The notes under the pieces: generated by a model
The model's input: only the letters and a program-made list of their open reading frames with translations
What the model was told of the DNA's origin: nothing
Database searches by the model: none
Origin: Diploptera punctata
Taxonomy: Eukaryota > Arthropoda > Insecta > Blattodea > Blaberidae
Reading direction: 5' to 3'
DNA: 64,000 nt
NCBI GenBank assembly: GCA_030220185.1
Contig: JASPKZ010003421.1
Location: 976,001-1,040,000 of the forward strand
Part shown: in pieces, positions 23,427 through 34,500 of the stretch
Layout of the letters: every line of letters begins with the position of its first letter
How positions within the stretch are numbered: position 1 is the first letter of the stretch
Made by a program: the position numbers and the translations under genes

Positions 23427-23991
23427 ATAGTAATCAATAATTAAATAATAGAACAGATAGCACTCTTTAACTATGTTGGTTCAGATATAACATACAGCAA
23501 CGATTGGGATATACACAATAAATGAAACCGATATCAAATGATGTCTGGCACCTTAAGAAGATCCCTCCGAAAGACTCGAAGAGAAACTCAGCTCAGGTTT
23601 TATAAAATTATGGCTGTTCCTGTTCTTTTATATGGATCTGAATCTTGGGTACTTACAAAAAAGATATCTCACACATTCAAGCCACTGAAATGAAATTTTT
23701 AAGATCCGTGAAAGGATGTACACGCATGGATACATTACACAATGAACCAATAAGAAATGAACTAGAGATATTTTCAATACTCGATAAACTAGACGAGCAC
23801 AAATACCAATGGAAATAGCATTTAGACAGAATGGACAATACAAGATTACCCAAAAAGATCAACGCCTACAAACCACATGGAAAAAGATGTTTGGGACGGC
23901 CAAGGAAACGATGGACTTGAGACCGGAACAGGTCGCATTGACCTAATCCTGGAAAAGAAGAAGAAGAAGAAAGAAGAAGAAGAAGAAAAAT
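23427..23991 (+). pseudogene. LINE-2, 5'-truncated insertion
   Basis: The 9-bp duplication TATTTGAAT lies at 23418-23426 and 23992-24000. The reading starts in 'LGSDITY'-like text, passes 'LLYGSESWVLTKK' and the CTRMDR region, and ends in a (GAA)n tail. Its 5' end matches 50470 onward. Frameshifts disable it. Confidence 0.85.
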
Positions 23992-24339
23992 AAGTATTTG
24001 AATTCTAATCTACTTAACGTTCCCTAGTACCCTAATAGTTAAAGATCTCTATTTTCTAATTCATTTCACGTAATTTATATTTATGTTTCTGTAGAAGGTT
24101 TGATTTCTAAGAAAACAATAGTTCTTTTTTTTTTTTGCTTTTTCCGTGGTGAAAAAAGTTTTAAGAAAAGTTTGCGCCATTCAGAAGCACCCGTGAAAAC
24201 CCACAATATTTTATCTTTATTCTTAGTAATATCTCTGCTATGGTGGTCTGATAAGTGTATCCTAGTCTCATAATGTTATCATGAGGTTTTCAGTTAATAA
24301 CTAAGATTATCATACAATACATCCCATGTTCTTCAAAGC

Positions 24340-24381
24340 ATATGACCTGTTTCAGGAATAGTTGCTTCTATCTTCAGCCAT
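24340..24381 (-). ncRNA. Hammerhead-like motif, decayed
   Basis: Inverted partner of 24430-24471. It keeps CTGAAGA (24371-24377) and GAAAC (24349-24353). Stem III reads ACAGGT instead of the palindrome ACCGGT, and stem I pairs poorly, so this arm is probably inactive. Confidence 0.4.
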
Positions 24382-24429
24382 CTTCGCGTCGATTGAATTT
24401 TTCGTCAAAAAAAGTCAACAGCCCCAAAG

Positions 24430-24471
24430 ATGGCTGAAGATAGGAGCAACTCTTCCTGAAACCGGTCCTGT
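24430..24471 (+). ncRNA. Hammerhead-ribozyme-like motif
   Basis: In order: stem I strand ATGG; core CTGAAGA; an extra T; AGGA pairing with TCCT (stem II); GAAA; the palindrome A-CCGG-T as a loopless stem III; C17 of a GUC cleavage triplet; then CTGT pairing (two wobbles) with ATGG. Loopless stem III can only form between two molecules, as in dimeric hammerheads. Activity is inferred only from layout. Confidence 0.5.
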
Positions 24472-25529
24472 GTTTTGAACACGCAGTGGTGAGGTGAGGT
24501 AATTACGAATCATTTATTCATTGCTTTTAGGTATCTTAAATTATTCAATAATAATTTATAAATAATTTCTGAAAAATGTTCTATTGGTACACTTTTCTCA
24601 AGAACTACTCCAGGTAGGGCTATGAACTATTCAGGACACTTTATTAACTATATGATGATGATGCTCCTGTAAAGATTGATTTACCACATTTTCATCAATA
24701 GTCCATATGCAAAAAAATCCAAATTATATTTAAATCAATTTCAGCATTCATTATAACACTTACTTACTTACTTACTTAGGCCGTTTCTAACTGTGGAATT
24801 TTATATGAATTCGGGTCATTCCAGGACGACATTAACTGTAAAATTCGTGTACTGAAATACTGGTTGCGAGTAATCCAAGGTGAACAAACTATGCTTAGAG
24901 CAATTTGTTACGACCACCAAATTAAAAACATAGATGTTAAATTTTGGGCAGACGAGGTTAGGAGAGAACTCCAAAAGATTGGGATGGGCTGGATATGGGA
25001 AAAAGGGACTGAAAATCGCAAGAACGTGTGGAGAAAAATAAGGAGGAGGTACTTAGATATAGGCCTAAACCAACAAGATACTTTCGCCGAATGTATAGGA
25101 AAACGCTCACTGTGTTTACAAAGAGACCTAAAACACGTCTGGGGAAAAGAATCGTATATACTCAACCTAGGATTTAAGGAGAGATCAGGGCTTGCTTGGT
25201 TTAGGCTAGGGGCATGGAAATTTCTAAAAATTAGCGACGATCACGATACGCGAATATGTCCAATGTGCGGGAACTTTGAAGACGAGATACATATATAAGG
25301 AAAATGTAATGATTTAGAATATTGGAGACGTCAGTTATTACCGGAAAGATTTCTAAATTCAAATAGGGAAAGATTGTCATGCTACGAGTTATTGGTAAAT
25401 CCAGAAAATGGATAAACCTTGGTAAATTTCTGGACAAAACGCGAAAAATAAGGACAACACTCATTCATGAATAAATATATGTTATCAAAATGCAATACCA
25501 TTAATTATTAACAATTATATATAAATTAA

Positions 25530-25690
25530 TTAGTGTATAATGCTATTGTGTTATTATTTAATTGTAATATTAATGTGTTTTCTTTATGTAATTGTAATGT
25601 TAATGTTTTTAGTGTATAATGCTATTGTGTTATTATTTAATTGTAATATTATTATTGTGTTTTCTTTATGTAATTGTAATGTTATTGCTG
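25530..25690 (+). repeat. Two tandem copies of an ~85-bp block
   Basis: 'GTGTATAATGCTATTGTG' followed by 'TTCTTTATGTAATTGTAATG' occurs twice in direct order inside the LINE-3 3' UTR. Confidence 0.85.
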
Positions 25691-25727
25691 TTTTTGTTGT
25701 TTATTTTTTACACTAGTACCAATTATT

Positions 25728-26044
25728 GGGGCACGCCGTAGCGTAGTGGTTAAGGCACTGAGCTACAAGCCAGAGGGTCAAGGGTTCAAGTCCCGTTGGG
25801 GTCAGGATTTTTAAACTGACCCAAACCCTCTGGCGGCACTATGGCCCTGGGGTCGACTCAGCTTCTAACGTAAATGAGTACCAGACGCTTGTTCTGGGGG
25901 TAAAGGCGGCCGTCACGCAGGGCTGACAACCCGGCTGACATAAAGTGCCGATTGTCTAGAAAAAGTGGGAGCCCTAACCTCCTACTACCCCAAGGACCTC
26001 CGGGTCTGTTGTGGGATCACTTTACTTTACTTTACTTTTTACTT
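25728..26044 (+). repeat. SINE-A, full length with perfect target duplication
   Basis: It is flanked by AGTACCAATTATT at 25715-25727 and 26045-26057. The head has A box 'TAGCGTAGTGGTTAAGGC' and B box 'GGGTTCAAGTCCC'. The body is followed by a (CTTTA)n tail. This defines the family at about 317 bp. Confidence 0.95.
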
Positions 26045-26165
26045 AGTACCAATTATTACTTTATTGTAACGGACTGTCAACAGCACGTACGGCTTACTGC
26101 CCGTGCGACCCATATTTATAAATAATATTGTAAATATCTTACTTTTTGTCTAATAAAGTCCTACT

Positions 26166-26230
26166 ACTACTACTTACTAACTTACATACTTACATACTTA
26201 CATACTTACATACTTACATACTTACTTACG

Positions 26231-26298
<68 letters not shown>
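26166..26298. repeat. (ACTT)n microsatellite, LINE tail
   Basis: Tetranucleotide run directly at the 3' end of the minus-strand RTE-A element. Read on the minus strand it is AGTA/AAGT, the tail type of this family. Confidence 0.95.
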
Positions 26299-29200
26299 CT
26301 CTGGCACTATCGAACCCGTAGGTTCATGGCCGCGCGGACATAAGCTCTCCATATATCCCTATACTGATCTAATGCTTTCCAATCATTCCCTGTATAATCT
26401 ACTTCCCTCAAATCATAGTTAACGGTATTCTCCCACTTCATTCTTGGTCTACCAACTGGGCGTTTTCCTTCTGGCTTTCCTACAAGAAGCTTCCATGCAA
26501 GTCTCCCATTCCCCATGCGTGCAACATGTCCTGCCCATCGCAGTCTACGAGACTTAACTGTTCTTATTATATCTGGCTTCCTATAAAGACCATGTAGTTC
26601 ATTATTATGTAGTCTTCTCCATTCACCTGTCTGTTCATCTCTCCTTGGTCCAAAAATTTTCCTAAGTACTTTATTCTCAAATACTTGTAATTTCGTTTCC
26701 TCACTTAAAGTTAAGAGTCCATGTTTCGCACCCATATAATATAACTGGTAGAATAATAGTTTTATATATTTTCAGTTTAACGTTTTTTGAAAGGAGTTAG
26801 GACCATCAAGAGTCTCTGCAATGCATAATAGCATGCATTTCCAGAATTGAGCCTATGTTTAATTTCTTTGAGCATCTCATTCCTATTTGTGATTATTGTT
26901 CCTAGGTATTTGAATTCAGCCACCTCCTCAAAATTTCCCTCATTTATCATTAGCTGTCCATTTCCATTATTTAATGAATTTCTACGTGTGGCCATATATT
27001 TAGTTTTAATGATATTTACTTCCAGTCCTAATTTCTTAGTGTTACTCAGTAGTGTGTGCATGTTGTCCTTTAGTATCTACTCGCTATCGGCCAATAATAC
27101 TACATCATCAGCATAAACTAACAGCTTATTAATACCATTGAGTTGTAAGCCTTCCTCATTCTCTAAAGATTTAATGGCATGCTCTAGTACAAAATTAAAT
27201 ATAGGGTTTCCAGTATAAAACCGGACACTCTGCAGCTGGCAGAGTGAAATGCGGACGAGGAGAGAGCGCAGCCTGACGGGTGAAACCCCGTGAGGCGTGT
27301 CCGGTTTTATATTGGAAGCCCTGTAGTAGAGGAGATAGTACATCTCCTTGCTTCAACCCATTCTGGATTTAAAAAGTGTCCGAAAAGTGTTTGCCTACAC
27401 GCACCCTACTCTTTGTTCTATTTAGACACATTCGTATAAGTCTAACCAACGTTTTAGGAATTTCGAACTCCAGCAGGATACTATATAACTTCTCCCTCTT
27501 AATTGAATCATATGCTTTTTTGAAGTGTACATATAGTTGATTTACAGTACCATTCTATTCCCATTTATTTTCTAAAATCTGTCTTATACTAAAAATCTGA
27601 TCTGTTGTAGACCTGTTTCTTCTAAATGCACATTGATGATCTCCTAGAATGTCATCAATATAGGGAGTAAGTCTGCTTACTAATATATTTGTTAGAATTT
27701 TGTACGAAGTTGAAAGTAATGAGATGCCCCTGTAGTTGTTGCAATCAGTTTTATCTCCATTCTTATAAATTGGTACAATAATTGATTCCATCCATTCATC
27801 TGGAAGAGCTTCTTTTTCCCAAATCATACTAAGCAACCAGCGTTTCTTGTCCATCAATTTTTTCCCCCTGATTTTATCAGTTCTGCTGGGATCTCATCTG
27901 AAACTGATGCTTTATACTTCTTCAATTTTTCAATCGCCATTTCAACCTCTAATGCATTTGTTTCTGCGACTAGCATTTCTGCTGTCTGTAAATTATCCTC
28001 TTCAATGTCCTGTTCTGTATGTAGGCCTACATTTAATAGCTGATTGAAGTAACTTTTCCATCTATTTAATATACTCCTGGAATCTGGAATCATATTCCCA
28101 TTTTCATTCCGAATTATGTTTGTTCTAGCCTGAAACCCTTTCTTCTCTATACTAATTCCCTGATATAATTCTCTAATGTTCCTCTTTTTTGCATTCATTT
28201 CAAGATCATTAATCTTCTCTCTCAAATATTCCCTCTTTTTACTCTTTAGAAACTTGGAGGTTTCCCGTCTAATACTACCCATTTGCTCTAAATTTACCTC
28301 ATTTGGCTCGTGTAACCATTTCATTTTTGCTAGCTTTCTTTTCTTTAAAATGTCGACACATTCCTCATCAAACCATTTTTTTGTTTTGCCTCTTTTTTAA
28401 ACAACCAATGCTTTGTGATGCTGACAATTTAATAGTACCTCTTATAGCCTCCCATTCTTTAATTATATCAGTTTCTTCTTCGTTTGCCACATTACCATCT
28501 GAAGATTCCAGTACTTCAAATCTATTAGCAATTTTGATTTGGTATTCTTGCCGCATTTCATCATTTTTCAAGTTTTTTTAATTCAAATTTTTCAGAATCA
28601 TCTTTAGCGTTTGTTCCTCTCATAAGCGATAGCCGTTGTCTGACTTTTACTCTGACCAGATGATGATCCGAATTGCAGTCTGTCCCTCTAATTGATCTAA
28701 CATCGATTATGCTACTCTGCCAATGTTTATCCTCTAATACATGATCTATCTGGTTCCGAGTTTCTCCATCTGGGGACGTCCAGGTGTATTTATGAATATC
28801 CTTATGCTGAAATGTTGTGCTCTTAACAATGAGATTCTTAGATGTGGCAAATGTGACTAATCTAACCCCGTTGTCGTTACTATCTTCATGAAGACTGAAT
28901 TTGCCTATGTTGGTTTGAATATATCTTCCCGCTCCACTTTTGCATTAAAATCTCCTAAGACAATTTTCATTTGATATCGTGAAAGGCTATCAAATAAGCA
29001 TTCTAATTCTCCATAGAACTCATCCTTGTCTTCTGTCATCTTTGTCTTCTGTGGGGGCATGTACATTTACAATTATAAAATCATGTCGTTTACCCTTTAG
29101 AATTATGTATGATGTCCTATCACTAACAAACTTAATATCTCGCATAGCGGATAGGATCCTCCTTCTGACTAAAAAACCCGTTCCAAATGCAGGTCTTTTT

Positions 29201-29660
29201 GCACCCCCGTAGTATAATACAAAGCTTCCTGATTGCTGACTACCTTCTCCTGGCCATCTAATTCCTGTAAAGCGACTATATCCAAGGGCAATTTATCTAA
29301 TTCCCGCGTTAATATCTCTAGTGCTCCGCTATTGTATAAATTCCCAACATTCCATGTTCCTAGGAACATGTCCCTGTGTTTGAGCCTTTGGCATGAGTTC
29401 CTTGAAGTAGTCCCGCCCGGAAGAACCGAATGGGGGACTATTTGACCTCCGGAAAATTTTACCCCAGTTGAATCCATGTCCGCATTTCTTGACGGTTGTA
29501 TTTTACGGTGAAAGATCGTCACTCTTTCGACCAAGGTACTTTTTTCGTATGGCTTATCACCTTCGACCAGTCCGGCATGGGTAACACTATCGGCAGCAAT
29601 GCTACCGCCGGCATAGCTCTCAGGATCATTTAAGCACGCAAGCCACTCCAATACAGTAAC
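26299..29660 (-). mobile_element. RTE-type LINE (RTE-A), nearly full-length but dead
   Basis: Read on the minus strand from 29651: a leader, then an AP-endonuclease-like domain starting 'FLGTWNVGNLYNSGALEILT' with 'LDIVALQEL'. It goes on to 'WTSPDGETRNQIDHVLED' and 'CNSDHHLVRVKV' (the SDHH catalytic end). A basic linker follows (28571-28180), then the reverse transcriptase: 'SDEIPAELIKSGG', 'PLLF'-type region, 'LLVYADDVVLLADSE'. The C-terminus has 'RRLRWAGHVARMGNGRLAW' and ends near 26307. The YADD catalytic motif is intact, but stops and frameshifts occur near 29168, 28990, 28372, 27853, 27554, 27350 and 26777, and a 122-bp MITE is inserted. A single EN-RT frame, a short 3' end and a microsatellite tail fit the RTE clade. 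Confidence 0.85.
27202..27323. mobile_element. 122-bp MITE with ~26-bp TIRs inside the LINE polymerase
   Basis: It begins TAGGGTTTCC and ends GGAAGCCCTG, with TIRs continuing through 'TATAAAACCGGACAC'. It is flanked by TA on both sides (27200-27201, 27324-27325). The uninterrupted sequence is seen in the sister LINE copy near 54386, which proves the insertion and its limits. The TA duplication suggests mobilisation by a Tc1/mariner-type transposase. Confidence 0.88.
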
Positions 29661-29697
29661 AACAATAAAACTTTTAGAGCAGACCTTTTATGAAAAA

Positions 29698-30510
29698 CTA
29701 GCTAATACCCGGCGGGTGCTGCTGCTGCTACACCTAAATAAATGAATATTTTATATTTAGTTGAATAAGCGAAAGGAAGAATAATTATAAATTTATATTT
29801 TTTAGATATCCCGTGCTGATTATCCGGCGTTGTTCGGGAATCTACTCATCCCGATCTTCTTGGCATAAATGAGCTCAAAGACAAAAATTCATGTACTTCT
29901 TATGATTAGTTGAATAAATGAAAATTAAAAATAATTATAAATGTAGGACTATTTTGTAATTATTTTAAGATTCCCCGTACTGATTACCCGGTATTGCCCG
30001 GGAATCTACTTATCTCGATCTTCTTGGTATAAATGTCCTAAAAGACAACATTAATTATTGTGTGTTATTCGTATAAGAATACCCGCCATGTGCTGCTATG
30101 CTTGCACAGGAATCTATGTACTTGTCTCGATCTACTTGGCATCAATGGAAGATAAAATTGTCATTGTGAGTTATCCGTAAGAGATAAAACATATGATTTG
30201 AGGACTTTTGTAGAACGTTTTGAGATATTCAATTCTGTGTATATTAATTTTGTGTATTTATTATGGTTTAGGCAGCATAAGCCATTTAAGCGTCCAAAAA
30301 GCTACTTTTTTCACATTTTCCACTACAAAGGGCGATTTTTAAGGGTGTAGAAATTGAGTATCACTACTCTCTTATAGCCCATGCTCATCCCGGGAATCTC
30401 CTGAACATTTTGCAAAAAGCCCCTTCACAATCGGATCAACAGTATAGCCGCACATAAAGTACGAACAAACAAATGAACAAACAAACAAAGATTCATTTTT
30501 ATATATTAGA
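29698..30510 (-). mobile_element. Non-autonomous Helitron (Helitron-A copy 3)
   Basis: The minus strand begins TCTAATATATAAAAATGAAT (ending at 30510, after a host A) and ends GGGTATTAGCTAG (at 29698, before a host T). It is collinear with the copies at 294 and 19315. It contains a small (TGC)n expansion close to the 3' end. Confidence 0.87.
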
Positions 30511-30784
30511 TGGATACGTTTAGTTAGAATTTAGCTTTCGTATTTATTATACATAAAGTGAGAAAACTGTCCCCAATATAAATATGCTATGGCCAAACTT
30601 CGTTTATTGATTTAGACTCAGGAGTTTGATATAGGCTATAAAAATATGTATCTGTAATCATAAAGATAATTGTAGCCTCACCTAACACAAAAATTACAAT
30701 AATGTCAAATAATTATCCAAAATGCCATTATATTCCCATTTCTTTTCTAAACCCTGACTTATACAAAACATCTATGGACACGGC

Positions 30785-31545
30785 GTAGACATTACGGTAC
30801 AAGGAGGCTCGAGTCCCGATATGGTCTTGATTTTTAAACTGACCCAAACCTTCGGGCGGCACCATTAGTCCTGGGATGACTCAGCCTCTAACTGGAATGA
30901 TTACCAGAAGTTGTTCTGATGGTAAAGTCAGCCTCAAGTGCCAGTAATATTGTATTCAATATAATAAAATTTCCTGAGGGAATTAATCAGAATATTGAGG
31001 GGATTGATACCATCCGTAAGAATGTTCTAGTTCAGTTTAATGATAGGTTATACAAACTTGTTGAATGATCAAAAACTGAGAATAGATTTGTTATTATTTT
31101 CATTTTGTGTTAGATCCTAACTTTTTTCGGAAAATGGTTGGGGGATAAAATTAATCTTATTAAATCAAATTAAACTTAATTACAAACCAAAAGGTGACAG
31201 ACATGTTGGTATACCGAAAAAATAGTTGGATTCAACTTTTTGAATGACAATCTATGAGACCGGATTAAGCCACATGGGCTTAATCCGTGATTATTGATGA
31301 TGATGATTATTATTATTATTAAATCAAGTCCTATTTCATGGCTCAGTAAAGTTTTCAATGTAATGAATTTGAAATGGAATATATATATATAAATTGTAAC
31401 CTTGATTGATTGTATTAAGGGCTGTTGGTCATGCAGGACTGACAACTTGGCCGACATTTCGTGCCGATTGTTTAGAAAAGATGGGTACCTTAATCTTCTA
31501 CTTTCCCAAGGGTGTCCTAAGGCCTGAAGTGCGACCACTTCACTT
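30785..31545 (+). repeat. SINE-A split in two by a ~470-bp insertion
   Basis: 30785-30942 carries the SINE-A head (damaged A box, B box 'GCTCGAGTCCCG') and the first half of the body. 31418-31545 carries the second half from 'GTCATGCAGGACTGACAAC' to the end. The junction words overlap by roughly ten bases of SINE sequence, as expected if the intervening 30943-31417 was inserted with target duplication. That insert has an 11-bp perfect hairpin at 31261-31287 and no recognised ends. Confidence 0.7.
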
Positions 31546-32295
31546 TATGTAATTACTTGATTACGAGTTATCTTTTTATCCCTCTTTACAGCTGACTCCC
31601 ATTAATGAAAAATTATTAACATCGATTAATTCTAATAGAGATTGGGTACTTACGTGTTTTTAATAAACATTGAAAATTAATTTATTTACTTCCGAATATC
31701 CCTCAATGCATAAAAACTTGACATGTTTATTGTTACAATTGAGTAGGCATGCAGTAAATTGTAGGGAAAAGTGTAGCGTTAATATTACACTTTCCCCGTT
31801 GCTGGTTTGTGTGCAGAGGGACACATAAACTGTGGGAATGAGGGAGTAGTGTGGGCGAGAGTGCATCCGCCATGATGGTCGCTTTGTCTCGATGTAATTG
31901 TGACAGCATAGACATTGGCGTCCGCCGATTGCATATTAACACTCAATCGATGACCTATTTGCACTTAATGTAGACTGGGATGTGGCCGAGCTCTCTAGGT
32001 ATCCATCACTTTGAATTCCATCTTCAACACACACAGTTCTTCACGCTACCATAAACCTATTTATTGCCTGCAACCGTGCCAAGTGCCACAGTATGTTACA
32101 TTATAACGGCTCAGCAAGCAAATAGAAACAATCTCGTGTGAGACAAAGTATGAGTGTTACTACGCACAGCGTTTTATTTCGCGCAAGTCTGAATTCTTAA
32201 AAGAGATCTGCAATTAACCACTTCAATATCAATACTAGGCGAAAGTCTTCTATGAAAAAAGGCTAAGAAAAATTAAGTCTTATTTAAGATATATA

Positions 32296-32640
32296 TAGTC
32301 CATCGCTGTGGTTTCCAGGTAGCGTGCTGCCTTGTCACGCAGCGGGCCCGGGTTCGATCCCCGGTCGGGGCAGTTTTTCTGGGTGAGGTTTTTATAGGGG
32401 TTTTTCCTCACCTGTAAGACAAATGTCAGGAAAACTTTAAGGCCCAAACGGTCCCTGAAATCACATAGCAATCATCATTATCATCATTCTTATCATTATC
32501 ATCATCATCATCCTTCACCGGTGTGGAAAGCAATGGGAAGCTACCACACCTACAATTCCCTAGTAAAGCTGCAAGCATAGCATGAAAATGCTATGATTGC
32601 AGTAAAGGACCTGCCTTTGAGCAGAATTACTATGGATATA
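32296..32640 (+). repeat. SINE-E, full length
   Basis: A box region 'CATCGCTGTGGTTTCCAGG', B box 'GGGTTCGATCCCCGGTCG', then the family body with 'GACAAATGTCAGGAAAACTT' and 'GCATGAAAATGCTATGATT'. It is bounded by TA-rich sequence on both sides. Confidence 0.92.
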
Positions 32641-32662
32641 TATATATATATATATATATATA
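32636..32662. repeat. (TA)n microsatellite
   Basis: TA run between a SINE-E and the Helitron-B start. Confidence 0.9.
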
Positions 32663-33332
32663 ATTCTTCTGTATGTCTGTTTGTCACTCTACTCTCCTAA
32701 ACAACTGAATCGATTTTGATGAAATGTTTGTGTGTGTCTGATTGGGTCCCTGGATGGTTTAATTTCACTATTGGATTCTCTAAAAACCATTAAGTGTAGG
32801 AGTTCACATGAAGTGAACATTTAAAAATCGCTCTAGCAGTCACATTTTTCGATGTTTCACAGCGAAACTCAGTACATCCTATTAAAATAAACCGAGGTAT
32901 GTATTGCGCAAAAATGAGCAAAATCCAACAATTAGAAGTGGAGGTTTACTTGAACTCCAAAATTGAAAACTGCCTAAACGACTGGGCCGATATTAACGAA
33001 TTGTTTTGTGTGTTTGAGTTGGTCCCTGGGTGGTAGATTCAGAATTGGACCCTCTAAAACCATTAGGTGTAGGAGTTCACCTGAAGTGAAAATCTAAAAA
33101 TCACTTTAGCGGTTACAATTTTCGATGTTTCACAACGAAACTCAGTAGGCCTATATCCTAATAAAATAAACCAAGGTAGGTAGATATAAAGAATGAGCGA
33201 AATCCGACAATTAGAAGTGGAACTTTTTCTGAACGACGTGTTTGATTCGTCTCATCATATACCATACAATTTCATTAACCTTTAATATTTAATTTATTTA
33301 GGCGTAGCAACGCACGCCAGGCATTAGCTAGT
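32663..33332 (+). mobile_element. Second Helitron family (Helitron-B), internal duplication
   Basis: It ends 'CACGCCAGGCATTAGCTAG' before T, the same CTAG-type end as Helitron-A. The interior is otherwise different. Two direct copies of a ~230-bp block (about 32700-32930 and 32970-33175) share 'GTGTAGGAGTTCAC', 'TTTTCGATGTTTCACA' and 'ACGAAACTCAGTA'. The 5' limit is uncertain because it merges with the TA run. No protein is encoded. Confidence 0.65.
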
Positions 33333-33462
33333 TTATGATATAACTCTCAAATAGTCTTCATTCGAAAAGAGAATTGTCGATGATTGATTTTAAGGGTAGT
33401 GGACTGAGAAGATGAGTACCGTTAATAAATGCATTATACGCCAACCTCTGATTCTAGTTACT

Positions 33463-33785
33463 ATTACTTTACTTCATGGCTCGATAGACCTAGAAGGTCC
33501 TTGGCCTACCAGCCGGATGCATTCCTCACTTCCACATGTGATAATCACAGAGGTAGATGATCATCCAACCAGTGTTGGGGTGACATGTGGTCGGCATATC
33601 GGATCTCCCAGGCGTTATAGCTAGTTTTATCAACTTGGAGCTGCTACTCATTGTAGCTACCCAAATTCTTCATGATGCTGGGTGAGTACCGGTCCCCTAC
33701 TAGCCGAAATTCCATGAGAAACTTTCTTCCCCCATCGAGACTCGAACCGGTACAATTCCCGTAGCTTTGGGCCAAGGCATCTTGC
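33463..33785 (-). repeat. SINE-C, full length with target duplication
   Basis: It is flanked by TGATTCTAGTTACT (33449-33462) and TGATTCTAATTACT (33786-33799), one mismatch in 14. The minus strand has 'CCGGTTCGAGTCTCG' as B box. The body matches 1-217. The small mismatch suggests a moderately old insertion. Confidence 0.88.
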
Positions 33786-33859
33786 TGATTCTAATTACTT
33801 GATAATATTATAATTGTTGTGTTAATTAAGGCTACATATAACTAAAAGCTAACTCACTG

Positions 33860-34285
33860 TCACTATCGAATCCGTAGGCTCATAGCCGCGCGGACATAAG
33901 CACTCCGTGCATCCCCTGTATAATCTACTTCCCTCAAATCATGGTTGTTATTATTATTCTTCTAACTCTTTCCTGGTTACCAATTGGGCGTTTTCCCCCT
34001 AGTTTTCCTACAGTAATTTTCTATGCCCCTCTTTCATTCTCCATTCCACATTCATGCCCTGCCCATCGCAGTCTTTGAGACATAACTGTTCTTATAATAT
34101 CTGGTTTCCTAGAAAGACCTTGCAGCTCATTGTTATATAGTCTTCTCCATTCGCCAGTTTATACATCTCTCTTTGGTCTAAAATTTTCCTAAGAAGTTTA
34201 TTCTCAAATCATCGTAATCTTTCCTCCCCAAAAGTAGGAATCCATTTTTTACTTCTACATAATATAACTGGGAGAATAACAGAGT
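33860..34285 (-). pseudogene. RTE-A 3' end, strongly decayed
   Basis: On the minus strand the blocks matching 'LRWAGH', 'YRKPDII' and the GRPRxRW region of RTE-A are recognisable only by aligning DNA with 26310-26720. Deletions and substitutions close every frame. Confidence 0.75.
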
Positions 34286-34364
34286 TAGATTCTGGTCATG
34301 TATATTATTTACAGGTAGTATTGGAATTATTTATAATATTTAATATTAGCTTAATTTTATTAAT

Positions 34365-34500
34365 CTGTGTTTTAGAGGGTGTAGCCTTTTTAATTGTATT
34401 TCCAGTTTAACTCCACCGTGACTCCAACCCTGACCTTCCAGTTTGTTGCGCACTGCCTTAATCACTACGATACGGCGTATCCCCCAAAAGAAAACTATTT
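34365..34500 (-). repeat. SINE-A-like head with a different body
   Basis: The minus strand carries 'GCCGTATCGTAGTGATTAAG' (A box) and 'GGTCAGGGTTGGAGTCACG' (damaged B box), as in SINE-A. The sequence after about 75 bp is unrelated to the SINE-A body. Confidence 0.5.

Larger units (their letters stand above)
24327..24481. repeat. Short inverted pair with hammerhead-like cores
   Basis: Two arms of about 55-60 bp (24327-24386 and 24424-24481) are inverted copies separated by 37 bp. Each arm includes CTGAAGA, a small stem and GAAAC. The layout matches the ends of the Penelope-like loci at 43934-45187 and 48901-49587. No coding sequence accompanies this one. Confidence 0.7.
24800..26165 (+). pseudogene. 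LINE-3 C-terminus and 3' UTR, interrupted by SINE-A
   Basis: An open frame of 144 codons from 24864 reads 'MLRAICYDHQIKNIDVKFWA', 'MGWIWEKGTENRKNVWRKIR' and 'ICPMCGNFEDEIHI', a CxxC...H zinc-knuckle-like end. Similarity continues past the stop to 'WRRQLLPERF'. The 3' UTR includes a duplicated 85-bp block and the SINE-A at 25728-26044. It closes with 'TAATAAAGTCC' (AATAAA signal) and (CTA)n. It is the best copy here of the family also seen at 21815-23330. It lacks the polymerase. Confidence 0.75.
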
